In this document: one piece after another, positions 11,366 to 23,939 of the stretch
Layout of the letters: each line of letters starts with the position of its first letter
Numbering within the stretch: the first letter of the stretch is position 1
Source: Carnegiea gigantea
Taxonomy: Eukaryota > Streptophyta > Magnoliopsida > Caryophyllales > Cactaceae
DNA length: 64,000 nucleotides
Assembly: GCA_029747015.1 (NCBI GenBank)
Contig: JAKOGI010001264.1
Location: 124,001-188,000 of the forward strand
Reading direction: 5' to 3'
The notes under the pieces: model-generated
The model's database searches: none
What the model was told of the DNA's origin: nothing
The model's input: the letters and a program-made list of their open reading frames with translations, nothing else
Translations under genes and position numbers: made by a program

Positions 11366-11686
11366 TATATGTTCTTATTATATACGTTTTTTTCCTAAAA
11401 TCACTCATTTAATAATTTGGCAAAATTTTTTTTTTTGAATCTACCCATCTAGTAATAATTAGGCAATCTTATTGTGTTATCATTCCAATCTTTATTAATA
11501 TACGAATGGGTTATTTGGGTGTGTAATGAAATTCATTTTGAGGGCCCTTCGCCGTTTCAGCCTGCAATTACACAAATACATGTACATATATAAAATGCTA
11601 AACTTAAATGTGGTGCCAACTTAATTTGATTTATGATTAAGGTAATTCAAGATAATCAGTATGAATTTTAGGTTCGAGCTGTTACA

Positions 11687-11701
11687 GCCTTTCCCCCTTA
11701 A
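11687..11701 (-). other. Gypsy polypurine tract
   Basis: On the minus strand TTAAGGGGGAAAGGC directly precedes the TGTAACAGC start of the 3' LTR, the expected plus-strand primer. Confidence 0.85.
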
Positions 11702-13389
11702 AATCAGTTTCGTCCTCGAAACTTACGAGTTTGGAAGAAACCAGGTCGGTACCTCAAATAGGTGTGGGCATTTGCTTCTCATGTCCTCTTCGGTCTCCCA
11801 TGTAGCATCAAATGAAGTACGGTTAGCACACATGACCTTTACTAGAGGAATGCTTTTGTTCCAAAGTTATTTGACTCTGTAGTATAATATTTGTTCAGGA
11901 CGCTCCTCGTGCATTAGATTCATAGCAACCTCTATGGGTTCTATTATTATGACATGATTTAGATATGAAACATACTTTCTAAGCTGTGAAATGTGGAACA
12001 CATTATGCATATGCTCAAGTTCTATTGGTAAATCCAACCTGTAAGCCACAAAATTTAACTTCTTGACAATTTCATAAGGCCCGATATATCGAGGGCTCAG
12101 TTTACCCCCGATCTCTCACTTCTTTAATTGGGGATACCTTCAAAAGAACACTTTATCTCCCACTTGGAACTCTAATAGTCTCCTCTAGTTACTCGCATAG
12201 CTTTTTTGCCGGCTTTGGGCTGCTTTGATATGTTCTTGAACTCTCCTTATCATCTCATTGGTTTCTTGGATCAATTCAAGTCCTATGGTTAGTGCTTCAT
12301 CGAGATCACTCCAACACATATGTGTTTTGCATTTCCTCCTATACAATGCTTCAAAAGGAGCCATTTTAATGCTGGATTGATAGCTGTTATTGTAAGAAAA
12401 TTCTACTAAAGGTAAATAATCTTTCCACTTTTCCTGAAAGTTGAGCACACAAGCTCTAAGTATATCTTCCAGGATTTGATTCACTCTCTCAGTTTGCCCA
12501 TCGGTCTCAGGGTGATATGAACTACTAAAAGCTAACTTGGTTCCAAAGGCTTTCTACAGAGCTCGTAAAAAACAAGTTTGAAATCTTTAGTCTCTGTCAG
12601 ATACTATGTCCTTTGGTATATACCATGTAATCAAACTGTTTCTTTGACAAACAACTATGCTAATTTCTCTACGCTCCAAGTATTATAAATGGGTATAAAA
12701 TGGGCAGATTTGATGAGTTTGTCCACAATAATCCAAGTGCCATTCTTCTTTGAAGCAGAAAGGGGCAACCCTATAATAAAATTTATTGAGATTGAATCCC
12801 ACTTCCAGGTACGAATCTCTAAAGGTCTCAATTTGCCTACCAGATGCTGATGTTCAGCTTTCATCCTTTGACATGTTAGACATTTATCTACATACTCTAC
12901 AATCTCTCTCTTTATGTTATCCCACCAAAAGAATTGCCTCAAATCTCTATACAATTTTGTTCCTCCTGGGTGCACTAAGTGGCGAGTATTATGGGCTTCC
13001 TCCAAGATATTTCTCTTCAACTCCTCCTTATTGGTTACACCCAGTCTGTTTTGAAACCTCAAGGTTCCATCCTCATGCATTATGAAACTAGGTGCTTTCC
13101 TCTGTGCAACATTCAGTCTAAGCTTCTCTAGCTTGGCATCATCATTTTGACTTGCCTTAATTTCTTCTATTATGAGAGGTTGCATCTCTAAAGCGAATAA
13201 AAGCCCATTTATATACCCTGCTAACACAAGTTTGATACCCATGTTTTCAAGGTCCTTTAGAATGTTCGATTGGGTATTTATTATTGTGTTTAACCCACGT
13301 GGAGTTTTCCTACTGAGTGTATATGCTACCACATTCACCTTCCTATGATAATATTGGATTTGCATATCATAATCCTTAAGCAATTCCAA
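11702..13389 (-). pseudogene. Gypsy integrase with chromodomain-like tail, broken
   Basis: Minus-strand order: 12655-13389 begins with the end of RNase H and continues into the zinc-binding and early core parts of integrase (PGGTKLYRDLRQFFWWDNIK, CLTCQRMKAEHQ, KSAHFIPI). 12185-12484 holds the later core and post-core part (EKWKDYLPLVEFSYNNSYQS, APFEALYRRKC). 11867-12049 is the C-terminal domain (LDLPIELEHMHNVFHISQLR). Near 11.75-11.85 kb a frame with IPLVKV, then ATWETEEDMRSKCPHLF, is the chromodomain-like tail of chromoviruses, thought to steer insertion toward heterochromatin. Stops at about 12.05-12.18 and 12.49-12.65 kb separate the pieces. Confidence 0.88.
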
Positions 13390-14520
13390 CCATCGTTGTT
13401 GCCTTAAGTTAATCTCTTTCTAATTACAGATCTACATTAGGCTCTGGTGGTTAGTGTAAATCTTATACGACACCCCATATAGATAGTGTCGCTAGATTTT
13501 TAAGGCAAAAACTACCACAGCTGACTCAAGGTTGTGAGTCGGGTAATTCTATTCATAAGGCTTAAATTGCCTAGAGGCATAGGCTATTACCTTGTCGTCT
13601 TGCATCAGTACACAACCTAACCCGTTCTTAGAAGCACCACTATAAATAGTGTACTTTTTTGCTTCTACGGGCAAGATAAGTATAGGCGATGTTGTTAAGC
13701 ATCTCTTTAGTTCTTAAAATGCCTCCTCGCACTTGTCAGACCACTCAAACGTGGCCGTTTTCTTTAGTAGGTTTGTCAGCAGGAATACTATTCTCGAAAA
13801 GTCTTTCACGAATCTCCTATAGTATCTTACTAAATCGAACAAACTCCTTACTTCTGTGATATTGGTGGGTCTGGCCATTCAGTTGACTGCCTTTATCTTC
13901 TGCGGGGCAACTTTGATTCCTTACTTAGAAACTAAATGTTCCAAAGTGTCACTTCAGTTAACCAAAACTCCCACCTTTTTAGCTTAGCATATAACTAGTG
14001 TTCCCTCAAGGTTTGCAATACAGTCCTCAAATAATTAGCATGCTCCTCTTTGTCCTTGGACTATACTAGAATATCATCTATGAATGCCACCACAAACTTA
14101 TCCAATTAGGGTCTAAAAACTCTATTCTTAAGATCCCTAAATATAGTAGGGTCATTGGTAAATCCAAAAGACATCACTGTAAACTCATAATGGTCATATC
14201 TAGTCCTGAAGGCTATTTTAGGAATGTCTTCTAGCTTAATCCTAAGTTGATGATAATCAAAACTAATATCAATATTTGAAAACACTCCAACTCCTTACAA
14301 TTGATCAAACAGATTATCTATTCGGGGTAAAGGACACTTGTTCTTAATGGCAATCTTATTTAGATCCCTATAATCTATACTTAACCTTAAAGTTCTATCA
14401 TTTTTCTTTATAAACAAAATTGGAGCTCCCTAGGGTGATACACTTGGCCTAATAAACCCCTTTTGCAGTTATTCACCAACTGAGTTTTCAACTCCTTGAG
14501 CTGTGTTGGGGCCAACCTAT
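13390..14520 (-). pseudogene. Gypsy reverse transcriptase / RNase H, many stops
   Basis: Read on the minus strand with stops ignored, it gives [46 protein letters not shown] and VVAFIDDILV, then a TAG in place of the usual Tyr codon and SKDKEEHANYLRTVLQTLRE. These are the standard gypsy RT motifs with the catalytic FIDD-type box present. RNase H follows toward 13.39 kb. Most stops are TAG or TAA at positions where Gln or Trp is usual. Confidence 0.85.
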
Positions 14521-14974
14521 ATGGAGCTTTCAAAATGGTTTACATGCCAGAAATTAGTTCAATCTCAAAATCAATCTTCCTTTGGGGAAGTACCCCAATC
14601 AACTCCTCAGGAAAGGCATCAGGAAATTCACAAATCTAGGGATATCTTCTATTTTCACCTCCTCCTCTTTAACTTTGGTGGCATATTTAAATATCCTATA
14701 CATCCTTGCCTTATCTGCTTACTTGCCTTCATAATTGAAATTATAGAATATTCTTTTCTAAGTCTTTCACCATAGAAACATAGTTCTCGACCTTTTAGGT
14801 CCTTTAGAGTAACTTTAAGGTCCTTACAATCCATCTTTGCCCCATGAACAGTCAATTAATCAATTTCCAAGATTAATCGAATTCCAACATATCGAACTAG
14901 ATCAAATTTCCAAGGAACCCATGCTCATCAATCACAATAGGAACTTGTTTATAAAGAATAGAAAATTCTATCAC

Positions 14975-15190
14975 TTACCCATTTAGCAAACTACTTCTAT
15001 AGTTCGTCCACTTTTTTTTTCTTTTTTTCAAATTCAATTGCAATGCATTTCGGGTGGATATAAATGAATGAGTAATACCTGAATCAAACAAAACATAAAA
15101 TGATTTTGAATTTAAAAAGAAGGTTCTAGTGACAACCATATTAGAAACTGTAGCTTCCTTCTTACTCATCACGTAAGTTTGTCCCACCAT
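14975..15190 (-). pseudogene. Gypsy aspartic protease fragment
   Basis: The minus-strand frame contains VLFDSGITHSFIS, the retropepsin active-site string (family consensus DSGATHSF). The catalytic Asp, Ser and Gly are present; the usual Ala is Ile. A Lys run (KKRKKK) follows at an AT-rich slippage-prone site and the frame then ends. Confidence 0.85.
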
Positions 15191-15262
15191 TGGGGATTTA
15201 GAGGGCGGGGTTCCTCAACGTAGTGGTGGCAAGGGTCTCGTAACTCCCTTTTCTACAACCTT

Positions 15263-16256
15263 CTATGTTGTAGGGAAAGTGGCAATCAAATGATCGGGGC
15301 TGCCACACCACATGCACTTGTTAATACCCACACGACACTCGGCTGTAGTGTGGTTTGTCTGGCCACACTTGGTGCAAGGCTCTGTTGAAGCCACTGGACA
15401 TTTCTTAGTAGGGCCGCCAGCAGGTTTCTTCTGAAGTACACTATCGCTTGACATCCCAAGATCGTTCCACTTCCTCTTCTGTTTCCCTGGGTTAAAAGCC
15501 CTTGCTTCGCTCTTCACTCACTGCACTTCAGAAGCTCTTTTGTACAACTCCTAATAAGTTTGAATTGGTTGACCAACCAATTGGTTTCGAATATAAAAGG
15601 CTAAACCTTCCTCAAATCTCCTCATTTTCAACCTTTCAGAAGCCACAAAGTCTGGAGTAAATCTTAATAAGTCAGTGAACTTACTAGCATATTACATCAC
15701 CATCATATTACCACTCATCTTTAACTCCATGAATTCCTTTTTCTTCTATCGTTGAACTATAATGGGATAAAACTTAGCCCTAAGCTCCTCAAGAAACTTA
15801 GCCCAGGTAAGCTCAGGTCCTTGTACCTTATCCTTTAACATGCTCCACCAAATATCTGCTTCAACGGCTAAATAGAAACTCTCTATATTCACCTTTTACT
15901 TCTCAGGTACCTCAACTACTATAAATATCTTTTCCCTTCCCCTAATCCAGTCTTCCAATTCTCCAGCATCAAGCTTCCCATCATAAACCTTAGGGTTGCA
16001 TCGGGCTACCCTATCAGCTAGTTTATCAAATTTGGGGGGGATTTTCTCGAGGTACAGGGAATACAGGGGGAATCCTCTTGATTAACTCAGCTACTAAATT
16101 TTTCCAGTAACCCGGATCCTCCACATTATTAGATACTTCCAGAACTACTGTTGGACCTCCACCAGGGTTGTGCTGGGGGTTTTCGCTTGCTTAGTTGCCT
16201 GACCCTTGAGTCTAACCTTCATTGCTATTCAAATTATTGTCTGTAGACTCTGACAT
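15263..16256 (-). pseudogene. Gypsy gag with zinc knuckles, broken
   Basis: Gag starts at the ATG at 16256 (MSESTDNNLNSNEG), followed within 15 codons by TAG and soon TAA. The capsid part (15.53-16.1 kb) is recognisable only with stops ignored. 15263-15517 is open and carries two knuckles: CTKCGQTNHTTAEC is a complete CCHC, while CMWCGSPDHLIATF has Phe in place of the last Cys. Confidence 0.82.
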
Positions 16257-16740
16257 TCTAAATCACATGAATAAAGTTTATTGTCTAAAGTTACATGTCA
16301 TATGATAAAGCAGTAATCATTCAAAATCAAAGCAAAATTCAACTCGAACATTACTTTCATTGCATATACATATATATAAGGTCACCCTTTTACCTTGAGT
16401 CATCCGCCAGGTCAAATCCGCCTCAAACCCAAGAAGAAAAGGCGGAATACATCCCCGCACCTGGTTAGGCTAGCCTGCCTATATACATCATATATACATG
16501 CAATGTGCAAAAAGAATATCACCCTTACCAACTGCATTGCATACATATATCTAAAAATCAAAGCCTAAAACATAAAGTGAGCGAGGTCAACTCTAACGAT
16601 CTTGAGACGGATCGCAATCAGAGCTAGAGGAATCATCATCCTCCTTGCCCATGTTACTGCTAGCATCAATCATCTCTATGTTTGAATCCTCACAACCAAA
16701 CTCTAGAACATCCTACTACTCATAGTGATGTGCTAACCGG

Positions 16741-16752
16741 GCCCTGATACTA
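16741..16752 (-). other. Gypsy primer-binding site (initiator tRNA-Met type)
   Basis: The minus-strand TAGTATCAGGGC matches the plant initiator tRNA-Met PBS consensus TGGTATCAGAGC at 10 of 12 positions. It lies 4 bases after the end of the 5' LTR (16757). Confidence 0.8.
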
Positions 16753-18711
16753 CAACTGTAACGCCTCCAACTCCTAATGTTTGATTACTCTAACTTAATC
16801 ACTTATTTACTAATGATTTGCAGTGGAAGTCTTTTGATTGGAGGCATTACCGCCGTTCTGTAACGGAACGAGGCTACCTGAAATTACCTGTAACATTATG
16901 TTATTAACATCACCACCTGATTCACCAAATATTAGAAACAAATATACATTTGACAACTTATTTTACTCATAGTATGCTTGATAACTTAGTGTACCAATAC
17001 CAGGCACCAACCATTCCAATGTCCCAAAACATATACATTCTGTACGCCCTCAGGGTGCTAGCTTATAAATTACTGTGAGCGCTTGGCTAGCTAACGTTCA
17101 GCAAAACTAGAACTCTCGCTCATTTCTTGCTACCTTCTGGCTTGCCAGGAGGGAAACTGTTCACTGATCCTTTCCCTAAAACAGAAATTATAAAAACATT
17201 CAAATAATAAGTCTAAGCTCAGCACGTACATCCCGGTGCAATAAAATATACTTTGGATTTAATTAGTTGGGTGCCCGCATTTCACAACATTTTTGTTTTG
17301 CAAACAGGAGAAAGAGAATATGTAAGTAAAATTGTTTTGCTGATTATTATTTGGAAGTAGATCCTTGTTGATGTCTGAAGCAATCTTAAGATATGTGCAC
17401 ACCTCCTAGGCTGATCGAGAAGCCTGAGTTGCAGTCGCGCGGGTAAATTGAAGGGCATCAGCCTTAAGGATTGATAATTGGCGGGGTCACTTGCTTAGGT
17501 GACAAAACATTTCGTCAAATGATTCATTGTATGAAGATGATATTGTTTTTGTATAGTTTGATAAACATGTGAGTTTTCAAAGAGTACAGGCAATGTACGT
17601 AACTGGTCTTTGAAAGTCTCATTTCTTTTTAGTGAAAATTGTTTGCTAGCAACTTGAAGCGACAAATGTGACCATGCTTCTGCTTCAAATATGTAATTTT
17701 TACGATTAGGACAAGATTAAGAAATTTTATTAAACTTCCTGACTTAATGAATAATTTAAATTCCCTCGGCCTCCCTTTTTATTATTAGCGTAACAATTAT
17801 TATTAACTTAATTTGGTTTTAGTTTATTTTTGTTTTCATTCTCCTCTTTATTACTGCTAACACTGTTTTAATTGGATGTTATAATAGTGTAATGGTATGA
17901 CTCGACTTGTGTTTATTAATATCGACATTATCGTCACGACCATTTGAATTGTTATGTTATTATAAGCTTGTTAATATCGTTTAATTTGTCTCGATTGCTA
18001 GGATTAACATCGTTCTTGATTATTATTATTATCATCATCATCATCACCACCACCACCACCACACCACCACCACCACCATGGTCATTATTATCATTAGTTT
18101 ATTAACATTTTGTCACACTTGTTGATATAACGCTATTGTTATTATTGTACTATTAGAATCATGGTTATTTCCTTGCGTTGAGCATCATTATCTTAATCGT
18201 TACTGGCCTTTTAATAGCATACCATTTTTAGCCACCAACCAATTTTTGTTGGGTCAGTTCATCACTTGGTCTAGTGATGTCGTGAGCTTTGTCTTAGGTA
18301 CAAGTGTGAAAGTCAATTCTGTGAATGCTTGGTTACATCCTAACTACCATCGAGTTGCATATTTGTCTCTTTTTAAGCTCTCGATTTAAGCCCAAAGTCT
18401 CTAATTAATTCCAACCCAATCTTCCTCCATTCTTTCACACAATCTCCTGGTCATCCCCTTTTTTTAAAACCAAATTTTTATTAATCAAAACTTCATTATT
18501 TCTGCATTAAGCCATTGTTCCATATTAACTAAAAATCCTTGATATCCCTAGCCAAAATCATCACTCCTTTAATGCCCTAAGTTTTGTAATTTAATTAAAC
18601 TTCACTTTTAGCCTAAGAATTGTAAACATCAACATTATTTCATCTCTTTTTCTTCCTCTACTCCACCATCTTCACTTGGCCACTAGGTTCATGGTATGCT
18701 TACACATATTA

Positions 18712-18716
<5 letters not shown>

Positions 18717-18762
<46 letters not shown>
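18717..18762. repeat. (TA)n microsatellite
   Basis: A pure TA run, present in the left LTR only as a short ATATAT stretch near 10290-10310. It expanded after the two LTRs were made. Confidence 0.9.
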
Positions 18763-18765
<3 letters not shown>

Positions 18766-19654
18766 CATCACTTAACTCATTTAAACACTAATAACTCAAC
18801 ATAATTAATTTAAATTTAATTCAAGGCATAAACCCTAACTCGTCAAGCTTATGACCACAACTCGCCCATCCAACATATATTTCTCCTTAATCTCATTGAA
18901 GTATGCATTAAAATTAATCTCAACATCATAAAACTAACATAATCAAGCTAAATCTTTATACCCAACATCACATCCTCAATATCATGTTCATCTCCAACCT
19001 CACTTCATCCAATTGATTTCACAACCAAAATTCAGGAAAACTATAATTTAAGAGTCATTCAAACTAAATATATCATCATCTACAAAAATTGAATCACAAA
19101 CTATCAAAAGTCAAATTAGGAGAGGCTAGGGTTTTCACCTTCTCACACCAAATTAGAGCTAGAGCAAGAGCAAGGAGAGGAAGATGGTGGTGCTGGGGGC
19201 CGGTGGACGGGTGACCGGCAGCGAGTCGACAGCAGCACAGCTGGCCGGTGTTCTGCCAGAGGATGGCAACGTGGGCTGTTGGCGTAGGCAGAAAACAGAG
19301 CAACGGGGAGGGGGGTTTGCTGGGTCAGAGGTGGGAAAAAAAATAGTGGGGTTTTAGTTTTGGGAAATGCCTTTTTATTACCCCTCCCCTAACTTCCTTA
19401 AATTATTTATCTAGATAGTAGGGTTGCTTTATTACCTTAGCTTAATTTCTAGATTTTTCCACTTGATCCTTGTCATCTTTTTTTTTTTTTTTTTGGGGTT
19501 TTTTTTTTTTTTTATTCATTACATATACACATATATATACACACGGATTAATATTTATGGGCTAAAACAAGTGAATTAATTGTACATTCTTTGGATGTAA
19601 AAATTTTAAAGAAGACGTTTTCATTTTAAATCACTACTCATTACTCTCTTTTAT

Positions 19655-19690
19655 ATATAATATATATGTGTGTGTGTGTGTGTGCACGCG

Positions 19691-19787
<97 letters not shown>

Positions 19788-19816
19788 CTTAACTTATTAT
19801 TACTGTTGCATTATTG

Positions 19817-19905
<89 letters not shown>
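19655..19905. repeat. Long (TA)n/(TG)n compound microsatellite
   Basis: TG and TA runs of more than 200 bp. All open frames in this stretch (CVCVC, YIYIY) are artefacts of the repeat. Confidence 0.95.
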
Positions 19906-19910
<5 letters not shown>

Positions 19911-20231
19911 GTTCTTCTTGTGTACATTTTTTTCGTAAAATCACTCATTTAATAATTTGGCAAAATGTTTTTCTGAATTACCCATCTAGTAATAATTAGA
20001 CAATCTTATAATTTAGTTATCGTTCCAATATTTATTAATATGCGAATGGGTTAGTTGGGTGTGTAATGAAATTCGTTCTAAGGACACTTCGCTATTTCAA
20101 CCTGCAATTACACAAATACATGCATATATACAAAATGCTAAACTGAAATGTGGTGCCCAACTTAATTTGATTTATGATTAAGGTAATTCAATATAGTTAG
20201 TATAAATTTTAGGTTCGGACCATTACACATT

Positions 20232-21200
20232 TCTAGATAGAGGAGTTTGTCAGCATTCCATTCAAGTTTACTTTCCAAGTTACCAAAAATGGTCTCATTC
20301 CAGGACTTAAGTTACAACTTGATTTCTTTTTTCAATTTCGAAGTCATTCGACACATAGGAGTGCCTTGAATTCTAGTACTCCAGTTTTTTTGTTTTTTTT
20401 TTTAACAATAGCGTGAGGATCTTAGTATTGTGCACAAGAAAACTGATATTTGAATGTAGTACCTCTTCTAGGTAAATGATTAGGTTTTGTATTAAGCAAT
20501 ACAAAAGCATGATCTGAAGATATAAATGGACCATTAGCACCAAGATGTTGGGGAATAATTGAGCATAATCTTCCCGAAACATAACCCTGTCTAATTTTTC
20601 ATAAATTAGTTGATCCCTCAAGAATTTCTTCTAAGTAAAGATCCAACGTTGAACGTTACCATCAATACACTTACAATGAGCAAGAAACTCACTCAGCCTA
20701 AGAGTTTTCGCCCAGAATAATGGGGACCCTCAATATTTCCAGATGGACGAAACATTTCATTAAAGTCACTCTCATCATTCGCCAAGGCAAAGAAATCGTA
20801 TTATTGAGCAGATTAAGGTTTTGCCAAAACATTTCCTTATCTCATTCTTGTGCAGGCACATAAATCCCCAATCGCACGCATTATTTGCCATTGCATTTAT
20901 TTGAAATATGACGATGTATTACTCTACTTTCTTTGTCAACAATAGAAATGTCCACATTAGTCGTGTTCCATATGCACCATGTTCCCCCGCATGGTTTTCT
21001 AGGGGAGCAGTGTCAAAATTGGGAAATCCCAAGTTTCTAACAATTATATCTGCATTATGATCATTGACCATTGTTTCCAGAAGTATTCGAAGATTTGGTC
21101 TAAGGGTTTGATTAATGAATCTACCTCCGGTCGTAACTGGGATTTTTTGGCACTTGAACATTCAAACAAATGATTTTCATTTAACCGCTGCATTAAGAAT
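20232..21200 (-). pseudogene. LINE endonuclease half (5' part of the split L1)
   Basis: Reading leftward on the minus strand: LRPNLRILLETMVNDHNAD (near 21.1 kb) matches the start of the plant L1 apurinic/apyrimidinic-like endonuclease. EKLDRVMFREDYAQLFPN (20.5-20.6 kb) is its late conserved ERLDR block. The segment then reads LKSWNETIFGNLESKLEWN up to the gypsy insertion point at 20228. The endonuclease would nick target DNA for target-primed reverse transcription. Several frameshifts are present. Confidence 0.82.
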
Positions 21201-23180
21201 AATATTTCTGATAGAATTTGTCTATTGATCTATTCGATCAATTGTGGATCATCATAACAATGACTTGTACCATTGTGTATAGTTTCAACCATAATGTTGT
21301 GAGACCATAATCGGTCATTCTGAAGATTAAAAGGTTGGGCCATGGGAGACTTCTAAAAGGATTTCCATATTCCCCCGTGGTAGATAATTTCAAATAAAAG
21401 AAATCATTACATCCGAGAATGATGCATTTGCAAGCAAACGAATTGCAACTAAAGTGGCTAATAATCCCTAAAGTATTCTTAGGTTGACAAAGTCTTGTAC
21501 AGGCCAACAAACTTGCAAAAGGTCCGACAGGGATAGGAGCAATTTGCTAGAATGCAAGAACACTTCACACAAAAATAAAACCTGCATGTTTGAAGAGGCT
21601 AGCACCGAAATCTAATATACATAAATTAACACCATACGACCACACTAACAACCTTCTGTTTTGTAAAAAGTTCGAACTCCTTTGTACTTTACAAGGGATA
21701 AGTTTTGGGATATGTTTATTTTCCTGAAAACTTGCCCAAAAAAGGCAAAATGTGCTAATCCAAGAGAAAATTGTGGTCCAAAAAATTATGTGGTCGTAAA
21801 CACGGAAAGTCTATGAAGATGCTAAATGATAGCCAAAAAAATTAGGACTCAATTGATCCATACAAATCATTTAGCTGACTGGCCTTGGGCCATGAGATGA
21901 AGACCTCACAACCTCTCATCATGGATAGACTCAATGCATAGCCGATAGATAATTTCAGAACAATTATACAATACAGAGAACCAAAATAAATAGGAAAGAA
22001 ATGGGAGTCCTAAAAATTGGAAATCAATATGAAGCATTCTTTCATCAAACCACTCCCTACAAAGTATTTCTTAGTCAATCGGTCCAAAAAAGACAGCAAA
22101 ACAAAATGGTTATAAAATAGGCTTGACATTAGTAATGCTATGACATAAAATTCTTTGGGTCTAGGAAGCAATAAGTGAAAAACAAATTGGTTAGCAAACA
22201 ATGAAGCCCATTAACATTGCATATGATATATGTAAAAGCACATTAACATTGCATATGATACATGTAATTCAATTGCATATAATTGCTTGAAATATGTGGT
22301 CATATGCATGTTCAACACAAATAAGTGAGAAATAAATCTCCATAAAATAGGGAATGACCTTAAAATACATGAGGTTATGGCCGAGACCATCATAAATCAA
22401 ATAAAATAAATGAATCTAAGACTAGCTCAGCCAAATCCAAGCCAGAACATGGGCCAAATAACAATCAGTAAGAGAGGCGTCAGGAGGTCTTTGCACTAAC
22501 AATCCAACATCCTCGCTCCTTGACCAATATAAAATCTTAAAAAATCCATACCCCACGTAGATCTGTAGGACAAAAGGTCTTGCAATCCAAACAATTTACA
22601 AGTTAACAAGAATGTGCAGGGGGGCCAAAATCCACATACAATTTCCAGCACACCAAAGGAACAGTGAATGCCTAGACTTGAGAATAAAGGGCTAGCAGGA
22701 AAGCATTTCGAGACCCAGTACAATATAAAACATTGAATAACACTAAAATTAAACGTTTCACACAGAACTCAAGCCTCTCAACGTATAATCAGAACAAAAA
22801 AGACTCAAATCTAGAAACCTAGAAAACAAGGGGGAGATTTTGAACTAACGATAATAGTGATAAAGTCGACATGGTGATTTCAAAATCGAGCAAACAATCA
22901 ACATTGAGGGATTAACCATTTAATTTTTGTTTTGGACAAGGAGGAGAACAAGGTAAGAAAATACCTGGAATTCAAGGATGAGGATAGTTGCAGTATTGTT
23001 CACTCGAAACAGTCACGAGGACACTGATTGTCGTAACAAGGTACAATGCCATGATTATCTGCTTCTGGTGCCTATCCATAACTCTTGAAGCTAGGTTCCC
23101 ACGCTCAAAATTTTTCACAATACCCCGAATTTGAGTTCATTGCTTAGACAATCTGCAAGAGCAGACATTCAATTTGCTCA
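21201..23180 (-). other. Possible 5' region of the LINE; nothing recognisable
   Basis: Several minus-strand open frames of 60-90 codons (for example 21238-21510, 22010-22201, 22496-22723) match no family I know. L1 ORF1 and the 5' UTR would be expected here, but I see no zinc knuckle or RNA-binding motif to prove it. A short direct repeat of CATTAACATTGCATATGATA lies near 22211-22262. Confidence 0.3.
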
Positions 23181-23295
23181 ATTGTTAAAATGACTAGATC
23201 TAGAAAGTGGGCAGGAGAAGAAAGAGAAATCATCAAAATTAATCAAAATAAAAGGTCGAAAAAGTTGACTAGAATCCGTAGTGAAGGATGGGAAG

Positions 23296-23624
23296 TAGGC
23301 CTGGCAAAACTGACCCGAGATCCGAAATCCGAACCAAACGACCCGAACCCGTACCAGACCCGAGATCCGAAATATGCCCCCCAAAAGTGGACCCGAAAAT
23401 CGAATTGACCTGACCTGAACCATAGCGACTCGAAATTTTTTACAAAGTTGCTTGTTTTGGCATTACGAACGTATTAGACCAAAAATTGGTTGACCGAAAT
23501 CCACCCGGACCGAACCATACCGGACCCAAACCGAAACGATCCGAAATATCACTTAACCCGAACATGACCCGACCCGAACTTGACCCGACCCGTATCCGAA
23601 CCGAATGACCCATTTGCCAGGTCT
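23296..23624. mobile_element. Small MITE, 329 bp, rich in GACCCGA repeats
   Basis: Left end TAGGCCTGGCAAA and right end, on the minus strand, AGACCTGGCAAA form imperfect terminal inverted repeats. GGGAAG flanks both sides (23290-23295, 23625-23630), a short possible target duplication. The interior is made of GACCCGA/CCGAACC strings in one orientation. hAT-type is the likely class. Confidence 0.65.
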
Positions 23625-23939
23625 GGGAAGCATGGCTAAGATGGATCTGGAGGTTTCTTGATATTTTAGGGTTAAGACTAGTGCAGGATATGGATCGAAG
23701 GGTTGAGAGGTAGCGCAGGATCAATGAAGGGCTTGAAAAACTAGAGAGCAACAGAAGTTCCCTCTCTATCTCTTTCGATAGGCCAAGAAAAGAAAAGACA
23801 ACTGGTCCACAAAGCAATGCGTTGAAAACTATCTGGGCTTAGTCCCAGCTGGATGCCTCCCTATCTTAGACTCCGCTAGGCTCTGATCATTTTTGAAACT
23901 GTGAGATTCACTTTTAAGCATTCTTCTGAGTTCACTTTT

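Larger units (their letters stand above)
8331..11686 (-). repeat. Gypsy 3' LTR (left copy, 3356 bp)
   Basis: In plus orientation it starts TGTAATGCCC and ends GAGCTGTTACA, directly followed by the polypurine tract at 11687. It parallels the right LTR over its whole length: the AACGGAAC block near 8438, an ATC triplet repeat (9583-9632), the AATAAAAAGG promoter-like site (about 10925-10936), a G/C-rich leader and an AT/GT microsatellite (11191-11365). At about 3.4 kb it is long for a plant LTR. Confidence 0.9.
8331..20227 (-). mobile_element. Full-length Ty3/gypsy chromovirus-type retrotransposon, decayed
   Basis: Two long direct repeats (8331-11686 and 16757-20227) with TG...CA ends enclose a minus-strand internal region. 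Its order is gag with zinc knuckles, protease, reverse transcriptase, RNase H, integrase and chromodomain-like tail, which is the gypsy order. A primer-binding site close to initiator tRNA-Met lies at 16741-16752 and a polypurine tract at 11687-11701. The flanks share CATT (8327-8330 and 20228-20231) as the target duplication. The fifth base is ambiguous because the left LTR begins with T. The element sits inside a LINE. All domains carry stops, many of them TAG where CAG or TGG is expected, which is what deamination of methylated cytosines gives. The chromodomain-like tail suggests the Tekay/Del lineage. Confidence 0.92.
16757..20227 (-). repeat. Gypsy 5' LTR (right copy, 3471 bp)
   Basis: It starts TGTAACGCCTCC and ends GGACCATTACA in plus orientation and parallels the left LTR throughout, with many substitutions and small indels. 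Most of the length difference is in microsatellites (18717-18762, 19655-19905). The divergence means the insertion is not recent. Confidence 0.9.

Noticed and set aside
19666..19999. Open frames made of IY and VC dipeptides
   Set aside because: They are translations of TA and TG microsatellites; the same holds for 11147-11398 and 31096-31407.
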